A stretch of DNA of 48,807 nt from Bdellovibrionales bacterium RIFOXYD1_FULL_53_11 (lineage in GTDB: Bacteria > Bdellovibrionota > UBA1018). The DNA is taken from positions 12,521 to 61,327 of the forward strand of contig MEQJ01000104.1 of the NCBI GenBank assembly GCA_001770165.1, written 5' to 3'. This document shows, one piece after another, positions 1 to 11,474 of this stretch. The notes under the pieces are model-generated. The model searched no databases, had not been told where the DNA came from, and was given only the letters and a program-made list of their open reading frames with translations. Position 1 is the first letter of the stretch. Every line of letters starts with the position of its first letter. A program made the translations under genes and the position numbers.

Positions 1-1
1 A

Positions 2-60
2 TTAAACTTTAAGGCTTATCCCCCGAAAGACAGGCCAGTAAGTTTAATTTTTCGAAACTT
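2..60. other. Inverted-repeat cluster at the left edge; possible terminator or leader structure
   Basis: Positions 2-9 (TTAAACTT) are an exact inverted match to 40-47 (AAGTTTAA), with a second short pairing inside (13-16 with 33-36). A run of five T follows at 48-52. The central AAGTTT (40-45) can instead pair with AAACTT at 55-60, so two mutually exclusive hairpins are possible. The hairpin plus T-run would suit a terminator for a gene lying outside the window to the left; alternating pairing would suit a leader. The rest of 61-236 shows nothing I can name. Function is inference only. Confidence 0.3.
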
Positions 61-236
61 TGCGGCTCGTTCTCGCGCAGGGACTGCTCCCTTCAACTTT
101 TCATGTAATTTTAGGCGCCACGTGTATATTCCTTGGACACCTCAAAATTAAATTAATCCATTATATCAGGTACATATATCGGATTTTCTGGCAAGCCCCT
201 TGCAACATTACATATATGAGAGAGGGTAGTTCGGTT

Positions 237-1586
237 ATGCGCAACAAATCATTTGCATCATTTTTGATAACAATGCTGCTTCTATCCGCGGTCCCGGCAA
301 ACGCGGTTTATGATCGCATTGTCACCTGGTCTGACATGAGTTCACTTGATCTGGCTCCGGTGTTTCATTCACAGTACGGTTCACCGGCCAACATGTATGA
401 ACCGCTTATTCCGCAATCCGCCTATGGACTTGCCCTCAGGGACGCCGACGGTCGCATCGGAAATGAATTCAAAATCCCCCCCGGAATGCGTGAATCGGTA
501 AACTTCTGGTTGCACATATATACGGAGTATTCGACACAGCAGGTGGTCCTTTTTGACGAACAGCATCCGGAAGTGGTTTATGAAATAATGGATTTTCGTG
601 AGCTTTCCAAAACTGCGCGCAACAGGATCGTGTACGAACTTCTTCAGGAGCGCCGGATCAAGAAAAACATCAAATCATACCGGGAGGCCTTCAGGAAGCT
701 CGCAAAAAATCCAAGGCCGAAAAATCCCGGTGAATTCGAGAAAAAAATCCTTGCTGCAACCGGCAAAACCAGGCACAAGCATAAATTTTCCGAATTTTCC
801 AAAAACCTCCGCACACAGACCGGACAGCGCGACAACATCATAAAGGGTCTTCTTGCCGCCGAGGTGTTCTTTCCTAAAATGGACCAGATTTTTTCTTCCT
901 ATGGAATACCCTCCGAACTGACGCGCCTTGCCCTGGTGGAGAGTTCTTTCAACCTCGGCGCCATTTCACGCGCCGGCGCTTCGGGTGTCTGGCAGTTTAT
1001 GCGAAAATCGGCGAAGGAATACATGCTTGTTGACGAAAACCGTGGAATTGACGAACGCCGTTCGCCGCTGAAGTCAACTGTTGCCGCCGCAAAACTGCTT
1101 CTCAGGAACAAGAAGATACTCGGCCACTGGGCGCTTGCAATCACGGCCTACAATCACGGCGCAAGCAATCTGAAAAAAGTGCCCGACAACATGAAAACCC
1201 ATGCCCGTATCGGCGAAGTTTTCTCCCCCTGCTCGAAAAAATCCCCGCTCGGCTGGGCCAGCCGCAACTACTACTCTGAATTTCTGGCCGTCCTCTATGC
1301 CGAAAGCTACCGGCATCTGTTTTATGGCGAGCCCCCGGCAAAAAGCATGCGTTCGATCGCGTTCCATACCGTTGATGCCCCCCGGTCAGCGTTTGAAATT
1401 GCGATGTCAAAGGGCATTCCACTCCATGAATTCCATTTTTTGAATCCGGACATCCTTGATGTCCGCAAAAAACTTCCGCGGAAATTTGTGATTGCCATCC
1501 CCGCGGAAGCGGACAACCTTGCGGCCCTGGTCAAGAAGGCGCCAAAACAAGCATCCTTGATGAAACCCAGGAATACCGGTGGATGA
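237..1586 (+). CDS. Secreted lytic murein transglycosylase, MltD/SLT type
   Basis: Predicted 449-residue periplasmic enzyme that cleaves the MurNAc-GlcNAc bond of peptidoglycan non-hydrolytically. An ATG at 237 follows an AGAGGG ribosome site and opens a clear signal peptide (MRNKSF, a hydrophobic core, then a likely cut after PANA); a longer frame from a TTG at 60 would hide that signal. The SLT domain spans about residues 220-330, with the family's catalytic glutamate at Glu235 in the ALVESSFN motif, followed by GVWQFM and AITAYNHG motifs. The last about 70 residues look like one degenerate LysM-type peptidoglycan-binding module. MltD proteins usually carry two or more clear LysM repeats, so the subfamily is uncertain. 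It stands alone and faces the next gene tail to tail, 12 bases apart. Confidence 0.85.
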   Translation: MRNKSFASFLITMLLLSAVPANAVYDRIVTWSDMSSLDLAPVFHSQYGSPANMYEPLIPQSAYGLALRDADGRIGNEFKIPPGMRESVNFWLHIYTEYSTQQVVLFDEQHPEVVYEIMDFRELSKTARNRIVYELLQERRIKKNIKSYREAFRKLAKNPRPKNPGEFEKKILAATGKTRHKHKFSEFSKNLRTQTGQRDNIIKGLLAAEVFFPKMDQIFSSYGIPSELTRLALVESSFNLGAISRAGASGVWQFMRKSAKEYMLVDENRGIDERRSPLKSTVAAAKLLLRNKKILGHWALAITAYNHGASNLKKVPDNMKTHARIGEVFSPCSKKSPLGWASRNYYSEFLAVLYAESYRHLFYGEPPAKSMRSIAFHTVDAPRSAFEIAMSKGIPLHEFHFLNPDILDVRKKLPRKFVIAIPAEADNLAALVKKAPKQASLMKPRNTGG

Positions 1587-1598
1587 TCTATTATTGCG

Positions 1599-4124
1599 TT
1601 ACCAGGGACCGATTACGTTGATAATCCTCGGTGACGATATGATGAGTTCAGACGCTAGTGATCTTCCGCGCTGGTCCTCGATACTGACAATATTGGCGCC
1701 TTCCGGCACCTGGACCGATACGAATCTTGTTCTCTCGGCATCAAGCGTTGTCTTGACCAGCAGTTTATCGTCTGGCGCAAGCGTGTAGGTTTCGGGCTCC
1801 AGCGTGGCGCTTTTGAGCGCCGGCATTGTCCTTGGCCACATCGTACCCGCATACTGGGAAACAAGCGTGGGAGTTGCCGCAACAACCAGTCCGCTTTCGG
1901 CGCTCACCCCGCCCTCCAGCTGTCCAACCCATCTGCGTACGGATTTTTCACTGAACCAAACAAGCGCCAGATCCGCTGCGGCGTCCGGATTGACCCTGTA
2001 ACGATGCGGAAAACCCTGTCTGGCGTCTGCCTCGACAAACATGGGCATGTCACCGATGGAATAAATATCAGGAATTCCAAAGGCCCCGCCCCTGCCGGAA
2101 ATCGCAAGCCTGCCGGCTTGACCCACAACTTTTATGTTAATGCCTTCAATCCCGCTCCATTTTTTGGATACGCCGCCGAAGATATGGCCGGAAAGTGTAT
2201 GTTTCTCCGGCACTGTGACATCCACGTAAGTTGCCATTCCTTCAAAGACCGGAACCGGCACCGCCGTTCTTACAAGGCCTCCAGCGGCACTTACGTACAG
2301 AAGATGCGCGCCAGGAACAATATTTATAAACGCAAAATATCCGCCCTGTGCCATTACGGATGGCGCCTGCTGGTTTTCGCCGTCAAGAAAAACGGGATGC
2401 CCCGTACGTCCGGAGAATTCGATGGCAAGTCCCGGCGAAAATCTTCCAAACACGATCCCCTCGCCATCATGCAATCTCGCATCACCGGCAAATTTTGCGA
2501 TCAATCTGGCCGTATTTGAAGTCATCAGGGCAACGTCCGGCTTGCACGATCCGCCCCTTCCGGTTTCCCAGGAAATAGTATCAATATGCCCGTCTGACGA
2601 AGATTTTATCCAACGTCCCTGATTTCCGCCGACAAGTCCTTCAACTGATACCGTCTGTTTGGTCCAATCCGCAATCTCAGATCCCCAGTCAAAAGCCTCA
2701 ACCGCCTTGCCACAAGAAGCCGGTGGCTCTGGTAGAGGAGTTGGCTCTGGAGATGGTACAGGGTCTGGCTCTGGCTCCGGTGATGGCTCCGGAGAAGGAG
2801 GAAGGGGCGGCGGCAGTGGTGGCCCAAAAGAAACACCCCATGCTTTGACTGGCAACTCATTCGGGCCAAAAGGGAGCTTCCAGTCCCGTCTTGGCAGTTG
2901 GCTGGGCCCTGAAGTGTTTACACTTTTTGGATATGGGCCGTACGCAAAACCCCATTCTTTTTTAGGCAGGGGCACCGGACCAAATGACTGTCCCCAATTC
3001 TGGATATTCAACAGTGCTGAATATCCATTTATATTTTCCACTTGAATATCCGCCGGCGTATCTTCTTTTGCCACCGGCTCAACAACCCTGTCATCAACTC
3101 TTGCCGGAACCGGGATTGTTTCTGCTTCTATCTTTTTGATCTCCGGCGGAGGATCCGCCGTCTCGGGTTGCGTATCCCACGGCGGTGGCTGGTGAGTATC
3201 CACCGTGGGTAGTCTCGCGGGCGCCGCCGATGCGGTGTTGATTGTGTCCTCTAGTAAATCCAGGACCTGCGGCGCATCGGGTCCCGCCTCATCACTATAA
3301 ATCTTTGCAACCGTTCTAACTTCGGCCAGCTCCGGTTTCGTTTCCAGCGCCACCTGCACTTGCGGCACCAGCTTGGCGGTTTCCTTCTTGTGCATTCTAA
3401 TCTTGGCGGGTTTTTTGACATTTTTGGATTCACTCGTCCGGCGCCGACGCTCTTCTGTTTTCTTTATCCTCTGTATAATCGTCCTGACCCGGTCCGATAT
3501 CCTGTATTTGTGGACTTTTGCCACCAGGACCTGCGGGGGCGCCGGCTCTGATACCGCAACTGCTTCCGTTGGTGGCGGCGGAATTTCTTCCGGAACATCC
3601 ATTATAATGTCGGCAACCTGAAAACTGTCGGTAACCGGCCTGCTTATCTCTGCAACAACAAGCTGGGTAGTCACATCTGTTGTGTTTTCATCGTGACTAT
3701 TCATCGCGGTAATGAGCCGCGCACGCAAAATCCGGTGCATATCACGCATGCGTCCGGTTTCTTCTTCCGTCGCACTTGCCTCAACCGGGGCGCTTTGAGC
3801 CGAATTAACAAAATCCTCCACGGGTTTTGTTATTTTAACTGCCTGCACGACCTTAACCGTTTTCGCGGCTTTTACGGTTTTTATTTTTACCGGTGGCGTG
3901 ACGATATTCAATTCCTCGGCCTGCGCGCCGGAAGCAAAGCCGAAATTTATTCCACCAAGCCAGTCAAAATCACCAAAGCCAATCTGGACAATGCCTCCGC
4001 GCGCATACCCCTGCATCGCTTTTCCCGCCGAAATTGCGGAAAATGCCGCGAAAATCGCAAACGCCGCTGCAAATGCCTTCAGCGCGTTTCCAGCCGTGGT
4101 AACGCTCCCATCCTTGGAGTGCAC
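1599..4124 (-). CDS. Large proline-rich exported or anchored protein of unknown function
   Basis: I do not recognise this 841-residue protein. The GTG start at 4124 has a good AAGGAAGGAA ribosome site. A hydrophobic stretch near residues 14-34, rich in Ala and Phe, looks like a signal sequence or membrane anchor. Residues about 60-370 are low-complexity, rich in Lys, Val, Glu and Pro. Residues about 375-440 hold four loose repeats of the form Trp-x3-(Phe/Tyr)-Gly-Pro followed by LP and basic residues. Residues about 435-471 are a Pro/Glu linker with many P-E-P steps. The C-terminal 370 residues look globular; near residues 645-720 the pattern resembles a carboxypeptidase-regulatory-like beta-sandwich (LSGHIFGG, then GINIKVVG). 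The build suggests an envelope-spanning or surface protein. It lies downstream of the ATP synthase genes on the same strand, 77 bases away. Confidence 0.75.
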   Translation of the reverse strand: MHSKDGSVTTAGNALKAFAAAFAIFAAFSAISAGKAMQGYARGGIVQIGFGDFDWLGGINFGFASGAQAEELNIVTPPVKIKTVKAAKTVKVVQAVKITKPVEDFVNSAQSAPVEASATEEETGRMRDMHRILRARLITAMNSHDENTTDVTTQLVVAEISRPVTDSFQVADIIMDVPEEIPPPPTEAVAVSEPAPPQVLVAKVHKYRISDRVRTIIQRIKKTEERRRRTSESKNVKKPAKIRMHKKETAKLVPQVQVALETKPELAEVRTVAKIYSDEAGPDAPQVLDLLEDTINTASAAPARLPTVDTHQPPPWDTQPETADPPPEIKKIEAETIPVPARVDDRVVEPVAKEDTPADIQVENINGYSALLNIQNWGQSFGPVPLPKKEWGFAYGPYPKSVNTSGPSQLPRRDWKLPFGPNELPVKAWGVSFGPPLPPPLPPSPEPSPEPEPDPVPSPEPTPLPEPPASCGKAVEAFDWGSEIADWTKQTVSVEGLVGGNQGRWIKSSSDGHIDTISWETGRGGSCKPDVALMTSNTARLIAKFAGDARLHDGEGIVFGRFSPGLAIEFSGRTGHPVFLDGENQQAPSVMAQGGYFAFINIVPGAHLLYVSAAGGLVRTAVPVPVFEGMATYVDVTVPEKHTLSGHIFGGVSKKWSGIEGINIKVVGQAGRLAISGRGGAFGIPDIYSIGDMPMFVEADARQGFPHRYRVNPDAAADLALVWFSEKSVRRWVGQLEGGVSAESGLVVAATPTLVSQYAGTMWPRTMPALKSATLEPETYTLAPDDKLLVKTTLDAERTRFVSVQVPEGANIVSIEDQRGRSLASELIISSPRIINVIGPW

Positions 4125-4201
4125 GGATTCCTTCCTTGCTATATTTTATTTTACACTTGGTTTTGATTAGCGCAAGGCGGGTGGCTTTTTTTATGAGGCA
4201 G

Positions 4202-4615
4202 CTATTTTTTTGACGCCGCCTGCTGCCTGACAAGCGATCTCTGGAGCTTAAGCTGGAACTTCCTGAACACCGCCTCATCAAATGCCGAATCGCGAAGAGT
4301 CTTCTCGGCCCTTTCCTGGGCCGCCTTTGCCCGCGAAACGTCTATTTCACCGCTAAGCTCGAGCGTTTCGGCCATAACGGTGACCACATCGTCACGCACC
4401 TCAAAAAAACCGCTGGAAATCACGCCGGTGGCGGGGTCGCCCGAGATGGCTTCATAAGAAAACAGCCCGGCCTCAAGCGTCCCTATCATTGGCGCATGCC
4501 CGGGCAGAATCTGTATCTGCCCCTCACTGCCATTTAGTGTAACTATCCTGGCTTGAACTTCCTTGAGCAAACACCTTTCGGGCGTAATTATTGAAAGAAT
4601 TATGGCGTCAGACAC
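4202..4615 (-). CDS. atpC: F-type ATP synthase epsilon subunit
   Basis: A 137-residue epsilon subunit of the central stalk, which couples gamma rotation to the ring and can inhibit ATP hydrolysis. The N-terminal beta-sandwich carries the family pattern (LSIITPER, GQIQILPGHAPMIGTLEAG), followed by the two C-terminal helices (residues about 92-137). Start is a GTG at 4615, six bases past the atpD stop, consistent with translational coupling. It is the last gene of the atp block. No a or c subunit gene follows. Confidence 0.95.
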   Translation of the reverse strand: MSDAIILSIITPERCLLKEVQARIVTLNGSEGQIQILPGHAPMIGTLEAGLFSYEAISGDPATGVISSGFFEVRDDVVTVMAETLELSGEIDVSRAKAAQERAEKTLRDSAFDEAVFRKFQLKLQRSLVRQQAASKK

Positions 4616-4621
4616 GTCCCG

Positions 4622-6999
<2,378 letters not shown>

Positions 7000-7016
7000 T
7001 TGGCTCCCTTCGCGGC

Positions 7017-8525
7017 TTACGCCACGAACACTCCGTCAAATTCCTTCAGGGCCGCATCGAGCTTGCCCTTAAGCTCGTCGTCCAGGGTCTTCTTGGCCAC
7101 AATGTCCCTGAAGATATCGGGATGTTTCTTGTCGATAAAATCATTAAGCTGCTGCTCATACTCCTTGAGCCGGTCCACCGGGTGTTTGTCGATAAAACCC
7201 TTTGTGCCCGCATAAATGATTATGATCTGCCTTTCAACCGGCATCGGCACATACTGGCCCTGCTTGAGAATCTCAACCAGGCGCTGTCCGCGCGAAAGCT
7301 GTTTTTGCGTTGCGGGATCAAGATCGCTGCCAAATTGGGCGAACACGGCTTTTTCGCGGTATTGCGCCAGCTCAAGGCGGAGCGATCCCGCAATCTGCCG
7401 CATTGCCTTGATCTGTGCGCTGCCGCCAACGCGGGAAACCGATATGCCGACATTAACGGCCGGCCGGACGCCCGAGTAGAAAAGATCCGTCTCCAGAAAG
7501 ATCTGGCCATCGGTGATCGAAATGACGTTTGTCGGAATATACGCCGACACGTCGCCGGCCTGCGTCTCGATGATCGGAAGCGCGGTAAGAGATCCGCCGC
7601 CAAGCTTGTCCGAAAGTTTTGCGGCACGCTCAAGCAGCCTTGAATGCAGATAAAATACGTCGCCAGGATATGCTTCGCGACCGGGCGGACGACGAAGAAG
7701 CAGTGAAAGCTGCCTGTACGCCTGCGCCTGCTTGGTAAGATCGTCGTAAATAATAAGAGCATGCTTGCCGCTATCGCGGAACCACTCCCCCATGGTGACG
7801 CCGGTGTAGGGCGACAGAAACTGGAGCGGCGCCGCCTCAGATGCCGTGGCCACAACAATGATGGTGTGTTCAAGCGCGCCAAACGCCTTGAGCCTTTCAA
7901 CCACTTGCGCCACGGTTGATTGTTTTTGCCCGATTGCCACATAAATACAATAAACGCCCTTGCCCTTTTGATTGATGATTGTGTCGAGGGCAAGCGCGGT
8001 TTTTCCGGTCTGCCTGTCTCCGATAATGAGTTCACGCTGTCCCCGGCCGATCGGAATCATTGAGTCAACGGCCTTAAGACCGGTTTCGAGCGGTTCTTTT
8101 ACGGATTGCCTTCCAACAATTCCGGGGGCTTTGATCTCGACCTTGCGGAAATCCTTTGTCTTGATGTCGCCCTTTCCGTCGACCGGAATGCCAAGCGCGT
8201 TGACTACGCGGCCAAGCATGGCGTCACCGCATGGAACCTGTACGATCTTGCCGGTGCGCTTGACGACAGAGCCTTCTTTGACCTGTGTATCATCGCCAAA
8301 GATCGCGACACCGACGCTTTCTTCTTCAAGATTGAGCACCATGCCGGACACGTTGCCGCCAAAATCGACAAGCTCTCCGGCCATCGCCTTTTCGAGGCCA
8401 TAGATGGTTGCAACACCATCGCCCACCGAAACGACCGTGCCGGTCTCTGCCACGTCGAGTTTCTTCTCAAAATCGGCGAGCTGGGTTTTCAGTATCTGGG
8501 TGATTTCTTCCGGACGTATGAGCAT
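7017..8525 (-). CDS. atpA: F-type ATP synthase alpha subunit
   Basis: The non-catalytic nucleotide-binding alpha subunit of F1, 502 residues, normal length. The P-loop GDRQTGKTA sits near residue 170, and the N-terminal [21 protein letters not shown] and C-terminal regions match the family. ATG start at 8525, 18 bases after the delta stop, in the order delta-alpha-gamma-beta-epsilon. Confidence 0.98.
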   Translation of the reverse strand: MLIRPEEITQILKTQLADFEKKLDVAETGTVVSVGDGVATIYGLEKAMAGELVDFGGNVSGMVLNLEEESVGVAIFGDDTQVKEGSVVKRTGKIVQVPCGDAMLGRVVNALGIPVDGKGDIKTKDFRKVEIKAPGIVGRQSVKEPLETGLKAVDSMIPIGRGQRELIIGDRQTGKTALALDTIINQKGKGVYCIYVAIGQKQSTVAQVVERLKAFGALEHTIIVVATASEAAPLQFLSPYTGVTMGEWFRDSGKHALIIYDDLTKQAQAYRQLSLLLRRPPGREAYPGDVFYLHSRLLERAAKLSDKLGGGSLTALPIIETQAGDVSAYIPTNVISITDGQIFLETDLFYSGVRPAVNVGISVSRVGGSAQIKAMRQIAGSLRLELAQYREKAVFAQFGSDLDPATQKQLSRGQRLVEILKQGQYVPMPVERQIIIIYAGTKGFIDKHPVDRLKEYEQQLNDFIDKKHPDIFRDIVAKKTLDDELKGKLDAALKEFDGVFVA

Positions 8526-8543
8526 GCGATTCCCTGCCTTTTC

Positions 8544-9104
8544 CTATTTAGCGATATCAATATCGTGAACAATGCGATCGCGCAGTTTCTGCAGATGCAC
8601 CCTGAGCGATCCGTCATAGCTGATGTTTCCGACCGTAACCTTGATCCCCGCAAGAAGTCGCGGCTCGACTACCGGCCTTAGCGATACCCGCTTATTGATC
8701 CTCTTGCCAAGAAGAGCCGCAATTTTATTCACCAGCTCGGTATCGGGCCGCTCGGTGGCATATATCTGGCCCACAATGCCTCCCTCGGCCACCAGCCTCA
8801 GCTCATGAAACGCATGGGAAATGTCCTCCATATGGGACATACGCCCCTTGCGCGCGACAATTATCATGAATCTTCTCATGAGTTCGTCAAAGCCGGCTTT
8901 TTTTGCAACTTCTTCGGCAAGAGCTACCTTTTCTTTTGAAGAAGTCGCGGGGCCCACAAGCGCGACGTGAAGCTGCTTTGAGTCGGCAAGCATTTGTGCC
9001 GCCTCTACGAGTTCTTTTTCCAGCCGGTCAAGCCTGTCCATGGGGCTGCTCAGATCGCAAGCAACACCATAAAGGGCTTTGGCATAGGTAAGATCAAGAC
9101 TCAT
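8544..9104 (-). CDS. atpH: F-type ATP synthase delta subunit
   Basis: A 186-residue delta subunit, which joins the top of the alpha-beta hexamer to the peripheral stalk. It has the family's helical N-terminal domain (LTYAKALYGVA) and the C-terminal VEPRLLAGIKVTVGNISYDGS pattern seen in nearly all delta subunits. Its ATG overlaps the stop of the b subunit gene by four bases (ATGA), indicating coupled translation. Confidence 0.93.
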   Translation of the reverse strand: MSLDLTYAKALYGVACDLSSPMDRLDRLEKELVEAAQMLADSKQLHVALVGPATSSKEKVALAEEVAKKAGFDELMRRFMIIVARKGRMSHMEDISHAFHELRLVAEGGIVGQIYATERPDTELVNKIAALLGKRINKRVSLRPVVEPRLLAGIKVTVGNISYDGSLRVHLQKLRDRIVHDIDIAK

Positions 9105-9577
9105 TGTGCGAGCGCCTCCAGGTCGTGGACAAAGTCTCCGCGGATCCGGACACGGTCTTCACTTGTCAGACGCGATCTGATCATTGTTTCCGCGCGCGAC
9201 ACAACCCTGAGGGCAAGTTCACGCCTGAGATCAAGCCTTACCTCTTCCTGAAGGGCCACGGCGGCCTCTTTTGCGTCCGCAACCACGGTGGCGGATACCC
9301 TTCGCCCGTCGGCAACCAGCTTCAGACGGATCGCTTCACCGTCCTGCCTGGCCTGCTCTCTCAGAATTCCTATCTCCGCCTGCATGGCCTTGAGTTTGGC
9401 CGAAAATTCGTCATATTTTTCCTGGGCGCTTTTGAGCTGGTCGGCAACCCTGGAAAGCTCGTCCCGCGTTGTTTCGTGGCGCGATCTGACAAAATCCGCA
9501 AGCGGCTGGCGGAGAAAATAAACCAGAAGACCGATCAATATGAAAAAATTAATCGCCGGCGCAATGAGAGTATGCAT
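9101..9577 (-). CDS. atpF: F-type ATP synthase b subunit
   Basis: Peripheral-stalk subunit of 158 residues: one N-terminal membrane helix (about residues 5-23) with a short hydrophilic start, then a long charged helix expected to form a coiled coil with the b' partner. ATG start at 9577 shares one base with the upstream stop codon (TGATG). Having two different b-type genes (b and b') is the pattern of photosynthetic bacteria, deltaproteobacteria and some other phyla, where the stalk is a heterodimer. Confidence 0.85.
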   Translation of the reverse strand: MHTLIAPAINFFILIGLLVYFLRQPLADFVRSRHETTRDELSRVADQLKSAQEKYDEFSAKLKAMQAEIGILREQARQDGEAIRLKLVADGRRVSATVVADAKEAAVALQEEVRLDLRRELALRVVSRAETMIRSRLTSEDRVRIRGDFVHDLEALAQ

Positions 9578-10020
9578 CAGCCCCGCCTCGCAAGCAGCTT
9601 GTCGGCAACCACCCTGGCAAAGGAATCAATGTCCCCGGCAAGTTCCTGCCTGATCTTTTCGCGCTGCGTGGCCGCTTTTTCGGCGGCTTCCTGCGTGATT
9701 TTTCTGGCCTCTGCCCACGCCTGTCCCAGCATGGCCTCCTCCTCCCGCTTGCCCTGCCCGAGCAAAGCTTCGTATTCCTTTCTTGAGGCAGCACGTTCTT
9801 CCGCCATTCTGATTTTAAACTCATCAAACTTTGATTCAGCCTGTTCCATGAGCTTTTCAGCCGCTTCGCGGTCACGCACGGTTCTTTTGTGCCTGTCGTC
9901 AAACAACTTGAGAAACGGTTTGAAATAAACATTTGATAGTATAAAAAAAAGCGCGGCAAACAGCCCAAGCTGAACAAAAAACGTATTATCCAATCCAAGC
10001 TGCTCAATGATCTCCGTCAC
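9577..10020 (-). CDS. atpX: F-type ATP synthase b' (second b-type) subunit
   Basis: Second peripheral-stalk subunit, about 147 residues: a membrane helix at about residues 11-30 (VQLGLFAALFFILSNVYF), then a long Glu/Lys/Arg/Ala-rich helix. The reading frame can be extended to a TTG at 10032, but that codon has no ribosome site. A GTG at 10020 lies seven bases after GGAG, so I start there. It is the first atp gene; the 72 bases to the bactofilin stop carry only an AT-rich inverted repeat (10032-10037 with 10043-10048). Confidence 0.8.
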   Translation of the reverse strand: MTEIIEQLGLDNTFFVQLGLFAALFFILSNVYFKPFLKLFDDRHKRTVRDREAAEKLMEQAESKFDEFKIRMAEERAASRKEYEALLGQGKREEEAMLGQAWAEARKITQEAAEKAATQREKIRQELAGDIDSFARVVADKLLARRG

Positions 10021-10092
10021 CCGGGTCTCCAAATAAAAAAGGTTTATTAATTTTTGCTACACGCAAATGGTGGCCGGGTCAAGAAAATGAAT

Positions 10093-10503
10093 TCACGCGG
10101 GCGGCGTTTTATCTGGAAGAAAAAATGATTGTGTGGGCTGGGCGGTTTGCCCAACCATCTTGCTGCTGCCTTCAAAAATCACGCCTTCATCAACCTTCAG
10201 GCTTGGCGTCAATATGTCGCCCCGGAATACCGCTGGCGCGTGTATCTCAACCCTGAGTTTCGCAACCACGCTGCCAGACACTTCTCCGCTGATGATTACG
10301 GTTCCGGCATCAATCTGGCCGTTTATCCGGGCCCCTTCGCCGATAATCAGGGTGTCTGGAGTATATATCTCACCCTTGAAAACACCATTTATGCGCACGG
10401 TCCCCCTGAAGCTGAGTTTTCCTTCGAATTCACAACCGCGGTCGATTACCCCGGTAACATCAAAATTTGTAACCGGAGGACTGAGATTCAGTGTACGGGC
10501 CAT
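10093..10503 (-). CDS. Bactofilin
   Basis: A 136-residue bactofilin (DUF583), a polymer-forming cytoskeletal protein built as a right-handed beta-helix. The repeating pattern of short strands with Gly and Ile/Val (for example GVIDRGCEFEGKLSFRG, GVFKGEIYTPDTLIIGEGA, GQIDAGTVIISGEVSG) fills residues 15-115, with a short disordered tail. Its start lies inside the end of parB (16-base overlap), so the two are co-translated. In Myxococcus bactofilins are known to position ParA/ParB; the same genetic link here suggests, but does not show, a similar role in placing the chromosome segregation machinery. Confidence 0.92.
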   Translation of the reverse strand: MARTLNLSPPVTNFDVTGVIDRGCEFEGKLSFRGTVRINGVFKGEIYTPDTLIIGEGARINGQIDAGTVIISGEVSGSVVAKLRVEIHAPAVFRGDILTPSLKVDEGVIFEGSSKMVGQTAQPTQSFFLPDKTPPA

Positions 10504-11474
10504 ATATTGTCATTCTGCATCGCCGAAAGAATTCTATCAAGGTCTTGTCGCGTGGCATAATGAAATACGATCTTGCCGCGTCTTTCGCCGCCCCTAAGCT
10601 CGACTTTCGTTGACCATTTTCGAGTCAACTCCTGCGAAATATTATCAAGCCTCATTTTCAGCGGAGAAAGCGGCAGCGCAACGCTTTCTTTCCCGCTCGT
10701 GCCGTTTTCAGCTTTGCCCGCCTTTAGCATCTCTACGAGATTTTCGGTGTCCCGGACACTCATTGCCTTTTCAACAACAAGGGTCCGCGCCTGCATCACA
10801 AGCCCGCTGTCTTCAAGAGAGAGCAGCGCCTTGCCATGCCCGTATGAAATAACGCCGCGCCGGAGATCATCAATAACGGGTTCGGGAAGCTTGAGAAGCC
10901 TCATTGAATTGGAAACCGTGGCCCTGTCCTTTCCGACGCGTTTTGCAATATCCTCCTGGGTAAGGCTGAACTCCCGGGACAACCGAAGATATGCGAGGGC
11001 CTCATCGATGCAATTCAGATTTTCACGCTGCACGTTTTCTATGATGGCAACTTCAAGGGATTCCCGGTCGGTTGACTTCCTGATAACTATCGGAACGTGC
11101 TTCAGTCCCGCAATTTTTGCCGCACGAAGTCTTCGCTCACCGGCAATAAGCTGGTATCCGCTGGCACACTTCCGGACCACCAGCGGCTGGATCAATCCGT
11201 TTTCACGTATTGACTGGGCAAGCTCTTCCATTTTTTCATCATCAAAATCCCTGCGCGGCTGATACGCGTTCGGCACGATTTCTTCGAGAGTAACAAGACT
11301 GATCCCCATGTGCCGCGGTCCGCCCGCATTTGCGCTAGCGGGCTGCTCCTGACTCCGCTGCAACACCTCCTGTTGCGATACCGGTGACGGCATTGCCGCC
11401 CCCGAAAGAAGAGATGCCAAACCCTTTCCTAATACAGGCCTGCTGCTCACCGATACCCCCTCTTGTGTGCTCAT
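10488..11474 (-). CDS. parB: Chromosome partitioning protein ParB
   Basis: A 328-residue ParB, the CTP-dependent clamp that loads at parS and spreads along DNA. After an about 60-residue N-terminal region that would contact ParA, the ParB/Srx domain shows NAYQPRRDF, ENGLIQPLVV, and the nucleotide-binding GERRLRA motif, then ENVQRENLN and a helix-turn-helix (SLTQEDIAKRVGKDRATVSNSMRLL). The C-terminal dimerisation region ends at about residue 325. The ATG overlaps the parA stop by four bases. Two parS-like sites lie just upstream of parA. Confidence 0.97.
   Translation of the reverse strand: MSTQEGVSVSSRPVLGKGLASLLSGAAMPSPVSQQEVLQRSQEQPASANAGGPRHMGISLVTLEEIVPNAYQPRRDFDDEKMEELAQSIRENGLIQPLVVRKCASGYQLIAGERRLRAAKIAGLKHVPIVIRKSTDRESLEVAIIENVQRENLNCIDEALAYLRLSREFSLTQEDIAKRVGKDRATVSNSMRLLKLPEPVIDDLRRGVISYGHGKALLSLEDSGLVMQARTLVVEKAMSVRDTENLVEMLKAGKAENGTSGKESVALPLSPLKMRLDNISQELTRKWSTKVELRGGERRGKIVFHYATRQDLDRILSAMQNDNIWPVH

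Noticed and set aside
7220-8035. Long minus-strand open frame inside atpA in another frame (about 271 codons)
   Set aside because: Arg/Ser/Pro-rich out-of-frame shadow of atpA.
9104-9928. Plus-strand open frame antisense to the two b-subunit genes
   Set aside because: No recognisable protein; Ser/Leu/Arg-rich composition of an antisense frame.
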